Assembly: GCF_002831625.1 (NCBI RefSeq)
Contig: NZ_CP025116.1
Coordinates: forward strand, 372,001 to 436,000
Length of the DNA: 64,000 nt
DNA from: Nonlabens sp. MB-3u-79
GTDB lineage: Bacteria; Bacteroidota; Bacteroidia; Flavobacteriales; Flavobacteriaceae
Direction of reading: 5' to 3'
Below, piece by piece: positions 38,662 through 47,992 of the stretch. How positions within the stretch are numbered: the stretch's first letter is position 1; every line of letters begins with the position of its first letter. Both the position numbers and the translations under genes were made by a program. Below the pieces are notes generated by a model, which did no database searches, was not told where the DNA came from, and worked only from the letters and a program-made list of their open reading frames with translations.

Positions 38662-40107
38662 ATGGACATAAAAAATTTCATCAATAATGAAGAGCAAATC
38701 CCTTTATCAGGATTTTGGTTGGATAATTATGAACCTGCATCAGGAACTATTTATGGGGAGATACCCAATTCTAACGAAGATGATGTGGAGAAAGCTTATC
38801 AAGCCGCAAAAGCAGCTTTTCCATCTTGGTCGAACACATCAATTGATGAGCGCTCTAAAATCATGTTGCGCATCGCAGACTTGATAGAAGAAAATCTAGG
38901 AGCTCTCGCTGCAGCAGAATCTCGTGATAATGGGAAACCTGTATGGCTGGCTCAAGCTGTTGACATACCGCGAGCGTCTTCTAATTTTAGATTCTATGGT
39001 CATGCCATTACTCAATATGCTACTAAAGCTCATGAAAGTGTTGGCAAGAACACCATGAATTATACAATACGCAAACCTATAGGTGTCGTAGGTTGTATCT
39101 CCCCGTGGAATTTACCTCTGTATTTATTTACCTGGAAAATTGCTCCAGCCATCGCCGCTGGAAATTGTGTGGTAGCTAAGCCTAGTGAAGTGACGCCTGC
39201 CACCGCTTATTTATTGGGTGAAATCGTTGAAAAAGCTGGTTTGCCTGCTGGAGTTCTCAACATCGTTCATGGAAATGGAGCGAGCTGTGGTCAAGCAATT
39301 GTCGCGCATCCAGATATCAAAGCCATCAGTTTTACTGGAGGGACCACAACTGGCGCGCACATTGCAAGAACTGCTGCACCTATGTTTAAGAAACTTTCTT
39401 TGGAATTGGGAGGTAAGAACCCCAACCTCATTTTCGCTGACTGTGATTATGATAAAATGCTAGATACCACAGTGCGTTCCTCCTTTGCAAATCAAGGTCA
39501 GATCTGTCTTTGCGGCAGCCGTATTTTTGTGCAGCAGGAGATTTATGAGCGGTTTAAAACAGACTTTGTTGATCGTGTGAAGAACCTGAGAGTTGGTCAT
39601 CCAGACCAGTCTAGCACCAAAGTAGGTGCCTTGGTCAGTGCTGGTCATAGAGAAAAGATTGAAGAGTACCTCGCTTTCGCGAAAGCGGAACCAGAAAACT
39701 ACCGCATCTTAACCGGCGGAAACCGTGTCATCGTAAAAGAATATGAAAAGGGTTATTACCTAGAACCCACCGTAATCGAAGTGTCCTCCAACGACTGCAA
39801 ACTGAATCAAGAAGAGATCTTCGGACCGGTGGTGACCATCATGCCATTTACCGACGAAGCTCACGCACTAGAACTCGCAAACGGCACTAAATACGGACTC
39901 AGCGCGACTTTGTGGACCAACGATTTATCCAGAACCATGAGAATGACGCAAGAAATCGAAGCCGGAATAGTATGGGTCAACACCTGGCTGAATAGGGATT
40001 TGCGCACCCCTTTTGGCGGCGTAAAAGACAGCGGCGTAGGTCGTGAAGGTGGCTTTGAAGCTTTGGACTTCTTTACCGAACCTAAGAATGTTTGTATTGA
40101 GTATTAA
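38662..40107 (+). CDS. Aldehyde dehydrogenase, 2-aminomuconic/hydroxymuconic semialdehyde type
   Basis: The 481-residue NAD-dependent enzyme has PWNLPLYLFTWKIAPA (Asn of the oxyanion hole), FTGGTTTG (cofactor), LELGGKNPN (Glu) and nucleophile Cys in FANQGQICLCGSR. The C-terminal VNTWLNRDLRTPFGGVKDSG is the mark of muconic-semialdehyde/ALDH8-type enzymes. It fits the kynurenine/aminomuconate route with the ACMSD-like gene at 29365. The palindrome encodes AFAKA at residues 338-342. It lies 17 bases after the GH92 stop, probably without functional meaning. Confidence 0.88.
   Translation: MDIKNFINNEEQIPLSGFWLDNYEPASGTIYGEIPNSNEDDVEKAYQAAKAAFPSWSNTSIDERSKIMLRIADLIEENLGALAAAESRDNGKPVWLAQAVDIPRASSNFRFYGHAITQYATKAHESVGKNTMNYTIRKPIGVVGCISPWNLPLYLFTWKIAPAIAAGNCVVAKPSEVTPATAYLLGEIVEKAGLPAGVLNIVHGNGASCGQAIVAHPDIKAISFTGGTTTGAHIARTAAPMFKKLSLELGGKNPNLIFADCDYDKMLDTTVRSSFANQGQICLCGSRIFVQQEIYERFKTDFVDRVKNLRVGHPDQSSTKVGALVSAGHREKIEEYLAFAKAEPENYRILTGGNRVIVKEYEKGYYLEPTVIEVSSNDCKLNQEEIFGPVVTIMPFTDEAHALELANGTKYGLSATLWTNDLSRTMRMTQEIEAGIVWVNTWLNRDLRTPFGGVKDSGVGREGGFEALDFFTEPKNVCIEY
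39672..39687. repeat. Dispersed palindrome, copy 9 (in aldehyde dehydrogenase gene)
   Basis: Perfect CGCTTTCGCGAAAGCG, read as AFAKA. Confidence 0.95.
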
Positions 40108-40117
40108 AATATCCTTC

Positions 40118-40271
40118 TGATCCAGATGATGCCAATACAGATAGTTGAAAGGTCAATTCTCCTTTCTAGAAGCTGCTAACACCAATAGTTGGCATGTCGG
40201 GTCTTAATTATCCTTTTTAAATTAGAAACTAACATGCCAAGTATTCTTCTTTCTTGGCATGTTTGGTTGAC
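40118..40271 (+). repeat. REP-like direct repeat A upstream of the tyrosine transposase
   Basis: About 154 bases, nearly the same as 40349-40498. It ends in a hairpin made of ACATGCCAAG and CTTGGCATGT and contains the same core (TTGGCATGT) a third time in the middle. Confidence 0.9.
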
Positions 40272-40348
40272 ATCGAAAAGCCTAAAAATAAACTCGTACA
40301 CGGTTTCAAAATTTAAAGTAACCCTTTTTTAAAATCAGCTCCCCGATT

Positions 40349-40498
40349 TGATCCAGACGATGCCAATACAGATAGTTGAAAGGTCAATTCTCCTTTCTAG
40401 AAGCTGCTAACATAAGTAGTTGGCAGGTCGGGTCTCCACAATTTCTTTTAAATTAGAAACTAACATGCCAAGTATTCTTCTTGGCATGTTTGGTTGAC
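40349..40498 (+). repeat. REP-like direct repeat B upstream of the tyrosine transposase
   Basis: About 150 bases, very close to repeat A, with a hairpin AACATGCCAAG/CTTGGCATGTT at about 40461-40489. It ends 26 bases before the transposase start. Confidence 0.9.
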
Positions 40499-40524
40499 TT
40501 AAAAGATGTTCTTACCTTGTTATT

Positions 40525-41071
40525 ATGAACGATAGAATCGAAGGAGATAAATATTACCATATTTTTAATCAAGCAAATGGCATGATTGATATTTTTAAGG
40601 AATCTCGTAATTATCCTTTCTTTATCGATAAAATGGAAAAACACCTGTCACCAGTTTGCGAGATTATCGCTTTTTGTTTGATGAAAAACCATTTTCATCT
40701 CGTTGTTAAAACAAAAGAAATAGAAGAAACTCAAATTTCAAGAGCCTTTGCAAATTTATTTATAGGTTATGCAAAAGCATATAACAAAGCCTATAATCGT
40801 TCGGGAAGTTTATTTAAAAAGCCTTTTAAGAGGAAACTTATAGCATCAGAAACCTATTTGAAAAATGTTATTTTATATGTGCATTCCAATCCAGTTAAGG
40901 ATGGATTTGTAGAAGACATCATTAGTTATCCTTGGTCTTCTTACAATGAAATTTTAGATGATTTAGCCACATTTATAGATCGTGACTTTGTTCTAGAATT
41001 GTTTGATGATTCCACTAACTTTGTTGCCGCTCATAGAGCTTATCAATTAAACACCTCTTTCACTCCTACTT

Positions 41072-41085
<14 letters not shown>
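40525..41085 (+). CDS. REP-associated tyrosine transposase (RAYT, Y1_Tnp)
   Basis: The 186-residue product begins MNDRIEGDKYYHIFNQANG, carries the HUH motif KNHFHLVV (near residue 55) and the late tyrosine segment ILYVHSNPVKDGFVEDIISYPWSSY. This is the RAYT branch of the IS200-like superfamily, thought to act on REP hairpins and to be a domesticated, single-copy gene. Two long hairpin-bearing repeats precede it. Its stop overlaps the TTG start of the next gene by 14 bases. Confidence 0.92.
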
Positions 41086-42486
<1,401 letters not shown>

Positions 42487-42693
42487 TATGTGTTTATGAA
42501 AAGAAAAACGGTGCTTATAAATTTCACTGCTTTTATGAACTATTCTTTAGTGATCTTTCTCTATGGAACGCTGTGACTGATGCTATAAAATAAAATCTCG
42601 CAATCGCTTTCGTAGAAAAATATTCAATCAATTCTGTTATTTAGAGCTAAAAAGCTGTGGTTTTCTTAATTTAGGAGTTCAAATTTTGACACA

Positions 42694-44208
42694 TTGAATA
42701 AGCAAACGATTTTAATGATTCTCGACGGTTGGGGAATCACACAAGACCCAAAAGTAAGTGCTATTGCGCAAGCAAACACTCCTTTTATAGATAGCCTATA
42801 TAAGAAATACCCTCACGCCACCTTGCGTACTGACGGTGAGCACGTAGGACTTCCTGAAGGACAAATGGGAAATAGCGAGGTAGGTCACATGAACCTCGGT
42901 GCGGGTAGAATTGTCTATCAAGATCTTGCCAAAATCAATAAAGCCATAAAAGACGACACGCTTAAGGAAGAGAAAGTGCTGGTGGATGCTCTCGCTTTCG
43001 CGAAAGCGAACTCTAAAAAAGTACATTTCTTAGGATTGTTATCTGATGGTGGTGTTCATGCCCATATCAATCATTTAAAAGCATTGCTAGATATAGCGAG
43101 CGACCATGAAGTGGAAGAGGTTTTTATCCACGCATTTACTGATGGCCGAGATGTAGATCCTAAATCTGGCGCTGGTCATGTGGAAGACTTGATGAATTAC
43201 ATAAGCGGTACCAATGCACAGTTAGCATCTGTTACTGGACGTTATTTTGCCATGGACAGAGACCAACGTTGGGAACGTGTAAAGAAAGCTTATGATGTGA
43301 TCGTGCACGGTATGGGTCTTCCTACACATGATCCTGTTGTCGCGATAAAAGAGAATTATAAAAAGGGTGTTACTGATGAGTTTATAGAACCTATAGTCGT
43401 GCTCAACGGCACTGAGCCTGCAGGTTTAGTAGAAGAAGGCGATGTGGTTATTTTCTTTAATTATAGAACTGACAGAGGCCGCGAACTAACTCAAATGTTA
43501 TCCCAAAAAGATTTTCATGAGCAAAATACACATGCGCTGGATCTGTACTATGTCACCATGACTAAATATGATGAAAGCTACAAAAACATCAAGATCATCT
43601 TTGAAAAAGACAACCTTAAAAACACATTAGGAGAAGTCCTTTCTGCTGCTGGGAAAAAACAAATACGTATTGCAGAAACAGAAAAGTACCCCCATGTGAC
43701 CTTTTTCTTTAATGGTGGTCAAGAAGAACATTTTCCTGGAGAAAGCCGGTTGATGTGTAACTCTCCTAAAGTAGCTACTTATGACTTGCAACCTGAAATG
43801 TCTATAGATTGCGTAACTAGCAGTATCATTCCAGAAATTAATAAAAAAACAGCCGATTTTATATGCCTTAATTTTGCCAATCCAGATATGGTTGGACATA
43901 CCGGCTCTATGGAAGCAGCGGTAAAAGCATGTGAGGCTGTAGATGCTGCAGCAAACGAAGTCATTACTGCTGCCATTGAAAACGATTACACAGTGATCGT
44001 TATAGCAGACCACGGAAATTGCGAGGTAATGCTCAACCCCGATGGATCTGTAAATACAGCACACACCACTAATCCTGTTCCTATTATTATAGTCGATAAA
44101 GATATTAAAGAAGTAAAAGACGGGATTCTAGGGGACATCGCTCCTACTGTATTAAAGTTAATAGGTGTACAACAACCAAGTGAAATGACACAAAAATCAT
44201 TAATTTAG
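42694..44208 (+). CDS. gpmI: 2,3-bisphosphoglycerate-independent phosphoglycerate mutase
   Basis: A 504-residue, Mn-dependent glycolytic enzyme that interconverts 3- and 2-phosphoglycerate. Motifs: ILDGWG (metal Asp), GQMGNSEVGHMNLGAGR (catalytic Ser), HAFTDGRDVDP, YRTDRGRELTQ, FANPDMVGHTG and ADHGNCE (metal Asp/His). The start codon is TTG. The palindrome encodes AFAKA at residues 101-105, in the variable stretch before VHFLGLLSDGGVHAH. The thioredoxin lipoprotein gene follows after 4 bases. Confidence 0.96.
   Translation: MNKQTILMILDGWGITQDPKVSAIAQANTPFIDSLYKKYPHATLRTDGEHVGLPEGQMGNSEVGHMNLGAGRIVYQDLAKINKAIKDDTLKEEKVLVDALAFAKANSKKVHFLGLLSDGGVHAHINHLKALLDIASDHEVEEVFIHAFTDGRDVDPKSGAGHVEDLMNYISGTNAQLASVTGRYFAMDRDQRWERVKKAYDVIVHGMGLPTHDPVVAIKENYKKGVTDEFIEPIVVLNGTEPAGLVEEGDVVIFFNYRTDRGRELTQMLSQKDFHEQNTHALDLYYVTMTKYDESYKNIKIIFEKDNLKNTLGEVLSAAGKKQIRIAETEKYPHVTFFFNGGQEEHFPGESRLMCNSPKVATYDLQPEMSIDCVTSSIIPEINKKTADFICLNFANPDMVGHTGSMEAAVKACEAVDAAANEVITAAIENDYTVIVIADHGNCEVMLNPDGSVNTAHTTNPVPIIIVDKDIKEVKDGILGDIAPTVLKLIGVQQPSEMTQKSLI
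42993..43008. repeat. Dispersed palindrome, copy 10 (in gpmI)
   Basis: Perfect CGCTTTCGCGAAAGCG, read as AFAKA. Confidence 0.95.
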
Positions 44209-44212
44209 TAAC

Positions 44213-44827
44213 ATGAAAAAGATATATATACTCATTGCCGCAGTAACACTTGCTGCTTGTGGAACTCAAAAGGTTGCCACAGAAAAAACAAGTGCTAATA
44301 CGACTACCAATACAGAGGAGAAAATAAATAATGCCAGTCAGACAGATGGCAGCATAGACATAGGTGCTTCTTATGCAAAAGATGCGTCTGGAAATCTAAC
44401 TGGAGTTGTTCAAAAAGATGCTTTTATGCAAGCACCTTTTAACTCTTGGTTCAATAATAGAATGGAGACTTATGCGGCCGATCAAGAAACGATAGACGCA
44501 CTTAAATTAGCTCTTAAAGATGTAGAAATAAGAGCTTATATGGGTACTTGGTGCGGTGATTCCAAAAGAGAAACTCCTCAGTTTTATAATATCCTTGAGG
44601 CAGCCTACTTTGATATGGATCAACTTACCATGATCACTGTGGATCGTTCTAAAAAAAGACCTATAAACTTAGTTTCTGACTACAACATCCAGCGCGTACC
44701 TACCTTTATCTTTTACCGCAACGGGACTGAAATAGGCCGCTATGTAGAACGCCCTAGAGAATCTCTAGAAAAAGACATGTTGAAGATTGTTACTGGTCAA
44801 GAATACAAGCATTCTTACGATAACTAG
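44213..44827 (+). CDS. Thioredoxin-fold lipoprotein (WCGDS active site)
   Basis: The 204-residue product has a lipoprotein signal (MKKIYILIAAVTLAAC) and a thioredoxin-like fold with YMGTWCGDSKRETPQFYNIL and VPTFIFYRNG (cis-Pro). The active site is CxxS, so only one catalytic cysteine, which suits a reductase partner or chaperone-like role rather than a full disulfide reductase. It is 4 bases after gpmI, likely one operon, and a hairpin terminator follows. Confidence 0.85.
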   Translation: MKKIYILIAAVTLAACGTQKVATEKTSANTTTNTEEKINNASQTDGSIDIGASYAKDASGNLTGVVQKDAFMQAPFNSWFNNRMETYAADQETIDALKLALKDVEIRAYMGTWCGDSKRETPQFYNILEAAYFDMDQLTMITVDRSKKRPINLVSDYNIQRVPTFIFYRNGTEIGRYVERPRESLEKDMLKIVTGQEYKHSYDN

Positions 44828-44847
44828 AACGAACAATTTTATAATTT

Positions 44848-44880
44848 AAAACGAGGGATTCCCATTCCTCGTTTTTTTTA
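44848..44880 (+). terminator. Terminator after the thioredoxin lipoprotein
   Basis: AAAACGAGG pairs with CCTCGTTTT around a ten-base loop, followed by a T-run. Confidence 0.85.
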
Positions 44881-44904
44881 TATATTCCGTATAAATTAAC
44901 CAAC

Positions 44905-45975
44905 TTGAACCTTCACTTTTCAAATCGCTATGTGCTCAACGCAACGCTCATTATTTGCTGGCTAGCCACCGCTTTTATAGGTTTTAATGGTTTTTTTAAA
45001 TCTCATGATTTACTGACAGTTTCTTTATTTAATTATCACATTCCGGACGCATTGACTTTTTTACTAGCTGTAATGATGTTCTCATTACCAGTTACAGGAC
45101 TATTTATTAATGTAAGAATAGCCAAGTGGCTGCTTGTTATTTCAGTCTTTTTATACCTAGTCCTTATTGTCTTCGACTTGCACAGATTGACTCCATACAT
45201 GATTGTCTATCTAGGTGTATTTGCGGCACTTATTTTACTCAAATACGACTCCAGCATTCTATACACCGCATTACTGATCATCGCTTCTGGAATTTATATA
45301 TTTAGCGGTTTACACAAACTCAACATAGGTTTTGTCATAGATATTGCACCACGCTTTTGGTTGTATTCCTTGCCATTTAATTACACTAATACCATAGGAT
45401 ATGGTTTTGCCATCATAGAAATAGTTGCTGGATTATTACTGCTGTTACCGCTTACGCGAAAACTTGCTTGCATCCCACTCCTCCTACTACACACTCTGAT
45501 TATATGGAAACTAGGACCGTGGAAACTGGACTGGAACTCGATCGTATTGCCGTGGAATTTCTTGATGATCGTGATCTTAATTTACCTGTTTAGAAAAAGT
45601 GCTTTATCGACATTTAGAATAGGTTCTGCTCAACCCATTATGATTGTTTTAGGAGTTTTCTTTTGGTTGTTGCCAGCACTTTCACAAATCATATGGATTC
45701 CTGAGAACTTGAGCATGATGCTTTATTCGGGGAAATCAAAAAGTGGTTATCTCGTACTGAATGATCATATGGATCGGTTATCATCCTACGACCGCATTCC
45801 TGAAAAAGAAAAAATGCTCATCAGCCTGCAACGTCTTTCCATGGAAGAACGCGGTATTGCCATACATCCAGAACTAAAGATTTACGATAAAATATTAGAA
45901 AACTTCAAGTCCAAAATCCCGCAAACAGACCGTATTTATTATATAGATCCCAATAAAATAGCCGAAAAACTATGA
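44905..45975 (+). CDS. Polytopic membrane protein of unknown function
   Basis: A 356-residue protein starting at TTG 44905, with about eight to nine hydrophobic segments (for example LIICWLATAFIGFNGFF and IVLPWNFLMIVILIYLF) and a soluble C-terminal tail of about 80 residues. I do not recognise its family. It overlaps the downstream cupin gene by 4 bases (ATGA), so the two are translationally coupled. A weak palindrome-like piece (45449-45464, three mismatches) lies in it. Confidence 0.7.
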   Translation: MNLHFSNRYVLNATLIICWLATAFIGFNGFFKSHDLLTVSLFNYHIPDALTFLLAVMMFSLPVTGLFINVRIAKWLLVISVFLYLVLIVFDLHRLTPYMIVYLGVFAALILLKYDSSILYTALLIIASGIYIFSGLHKLNIGFVIDIAPRFWLYSLPFNYTNTIGYGFAIIEIVAGLLLLLPLTRKLACIPLLLLHTLIIWKLGPWKLDWNSIVLPWNFLMIVILIYLFRKSALSTFRIGSAQPIMIVLGVFFWLLPALSQIIWIPENLSMMLYSGKSKSGYLVLNDHMDRLSSYDRIPEKEKMLISLQRLSMEERGIAIHPELKIYDKILENFKSKIPQTDRIYYIDPNKIAEKL

Positions 45976-46331
45976 ACGCCATCAATCTTAAAGAAAAGCT
46001 GAGTTTATTCAAAGAGCAGTGGACTCCTAAAATTATAGGGGAGCTCAACGGTCAACAGGTAAAACTAGCCAAACTTCAGGGCGAGTTTGTCTGGCACGAT
46101 CACAAAAATGAAGATGAATTGTTTTACGTCATCAAAGGTCAATTACTTATAGAACTAAAAGATAAAACCATCACTTTAAATGAAGGGGACCTTTACATCG
46201 TACCCCGCGGTGTAGCACACAAACCTATCGCTCACGAAGAAGTTCATGTCATGCTATTTGAACCTGCAATGATCAAACATACCGGTGACGTACAACATGA
46301 GTTTACTAAAGAAAAACTGGACTGGATTTGA
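45972..46331 (+). CDS. Small cupin-domain protein
   Basis: A 119-residue single cupin barrel: WHDHKNEDELFYVIKGQLLIELKD (metal His-x-His-x4-Glu) and LYIVPRGVAHKP (second motif). It may be an isomerase, dioxygenase or sugar/metabolite sensor; no clear specificity. The ATG overlaps the stop of the membrane protein gene. Confidence 0.88.
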   Translation: MNAINLKEKLSLFKEQWTPKIIGELNGQQVKLAKLQGEFVWHDHKNEDELFYVIKGQLLIELKDKTITLNEGDLYIVPRGVAHKPIAHEEVHVMLFEPAMIKHTGDVQHEFTKEKLDWI

Positions 46332-46553
46332 TCAATTCGAACTCGAACTCGAACTCGAAAGTGAACATCGAATTAAAGAACATAGATCAAAGAATAATCA
46401 TTAACGAATTTGAATGGGTTATTCGCTGGAAAACCTATAAATAATTAAATCGAGATCAAATTACACCAAAACCATTTTACAACGACCTGACTTTTTAAAG
46501 TCATTTTCTATCTGAATTCAAGTTTGATTTTGACTTTCTTTTTGATTTTACTT

Positions 46554-47861
46554 TTACTTACGCAGCAAGGTTAAACTCTCTCTTAAACTAGAAAAACTAG
46601 GTGTTTTATCAGTGTATTCTTGACGCAATACTTTCTTTTCTTCATCTGTAGCTCCTATTTGTTCCAGCATATTGACCAGGTGCATTTTCATGTGTCCGGC
46701 TTGTATCCCTGTAGTTACTAAAGAATGTAAGGCAGCAAAGTTTTGAGCGAGCCCTGCAACCGCAGTTACCTTCATCAAATACTCAGCAGTAGGATTTCCT
46801 AAAATTTGTATGGCGAGTTTGGATAGTGGATGTAGGGATGTAAGCCCACCAACAGTTCCCAAAGCCAGTGGAAAATCAGCTTCAAAGATAAAGCTGTCGT
46901 TTTCTATTCGCGCACGAGTAAGACTTCGGTATTGTCCATCTCTAGAAGCAAAAGCATGCACTCCAGCCTCAACGGCTCTAAAATCATTTCCTGTAGCAAT
47001 GACTACCGCATCAATGCCATTCATGATTCCTTTGTTATGGGTTACCGCACGATAAGGTTCTACGGTGGCAATGTCCACAGCACGGACAAATTTTCTGGCA
47101 AACTCTGCCCCAGTCACTCCATTAATAGTTCCTATCTCCTCTATTTTACAGGACACCGATACGTTTACAAGACAGTCGGGAACGTAATTGCTCAAGATGC
47201 TCATGATCACCTCTGGCACATCGCTTGAGAAGCCTTGAAATTCGGCCGCTTTTTGTCTTAAAGTCGTTGACAGTTGCTCGAGTGTGGTGTTGATAAAGTT
47301 AGCACCCATGGCATCACGGGTTTCAAAGGTGGCATGCAACTGGTAATAGCCTTCGAGGCTTTTGGTTTTATCTACTAAGCTCAATTCTTGAATACCGCCA
47401 CCACGTTTTTTCATCGAGGCGTTGATTTGTTCTAGGGATTCTAATAATTCCGCTTTCGCGAAAGCGTAAAAAGCATCCATCTCACTGCCCAAACCATGAT
47501 ACATCAAATGTACTTGTCCAGATTTAAGAGTGCCTTTGATCTGTGTTTTAAAACCACCGCGATCCAGCCAAAACTTAGCGGCTTTACTCGCTGCAGCCAC
47601 CACACTACTTTCTTCAATCGCCATGGGAATGGTGACCAATTCCTGATCGATTAAAAAATTAGGCGCAAGACCAAATGGAAAAAAGTAGTTGGTTACTGTA
47701 TTTTCACTAAAACCGTCGTGAAGATCCTGTAATTTTTGATCTTCATTCCAGTATTGAATAAGCGTTTGTCGAGCCGTAGCGCTATCATCAAGGTGATGGG
47801 AAACCAGCCAATCTATCTTTTGAGATTTAGAAAGTTTTGAAAATCCAGTAACAGGTTGCAT
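46554..47861 (-). CDS. Hydroxymethylglutaryl-CoA reductase (class II type)
   Basis: The start is taken at the ATG at 47861 (MQPVTGFSKLSKSQKIDWL), giving 435 residues; an in-frame ATG 30 bases upstream has no support. HMGR motifs: DAMGANFINTTLEQ (substrate and Asp), HNKGIMNGIDAVVIATGNDFRAVEAG (catalytic Lys/Asp), and LAQNFAALHSLVTTGIQAGHMKMH (His). It makes mevalonate, the isoprenoid precursor. The palindrome encodes AFAKA in FYAFAKAELLE. No other mevalonate gene is nearby. Confidence 0.9.
   Translation of the reverse strand: MQPVTGFSKLSKSQKIDWLVSHHLDDSATARQTLIQYWNEDQKLQDLHDGFSENTVTNYFFPFGLAPNFLIDQELVTIPMAIEESSVVAAASKAAKFWLDRGGFKTQIKGTLKSGQVHLMYHGLGSEMDAFYAFAKAELLESLEQINASMKKRGGGIQELSLVDKTKSLEGYYQLHATFETRDAMGANFINTTLEQLSTTLRQKAAEFQGFSSDVPEVIMSILSNYVPDCLVNVSVSCKIEEIGTINGVTGAEFARKFVRAVDIATVEPYRAVTHNKGIMNGIDAVVIATGNDFRAVEAGVHAFASRDGQYRSLTRARIENDSFIFEADFPLALGTVGGLTSLHPLSKLAIQILGNPTAEYLMKVTAVAGLAQNFAALHSLVTTGIQAGHMKMHLVNMLEQIGATDEEKKVLRQEYTDKTPSFSSLRESLTLLRK
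47451..47466. repeat. Dispersed palindrome, copy 11 (in HMG-CoA reductase gene)
   Basis: Perfect CGCTTTCGCGAAAGCG, read as AFAKA. Confidence 0.95.
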
Positions 47862-47992
47862 ACATATAAAAATTGAGTCGCAAAGATACAATCGGTTAGG
47901 GAGAATTTACTCCTACAGGATAATCGCCTAAACCGTAGCTTTATTGGGATATTTTTAGTAAAATTGAGGTCACACGTAATTAAAACTAAGGA

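Noticed and set aside
42605..42620. Partial palindrome CGCTTTCGTAGAAAAA
   Set aside because: Only the left half matches; too many differences in the right half to count as a copy.
45449..45464. Palindrome-like CGCTTACGCGAAAACT in the membrane protein gene
   Set aside because: Three mismatches; similar matches are expected occasionally in coding DNA.
46338..46360. Short CGAACT repeat after the cupin gene
   Set aside because: Only about three to four units of six bases; common low-complexity sequence with no gene effect.
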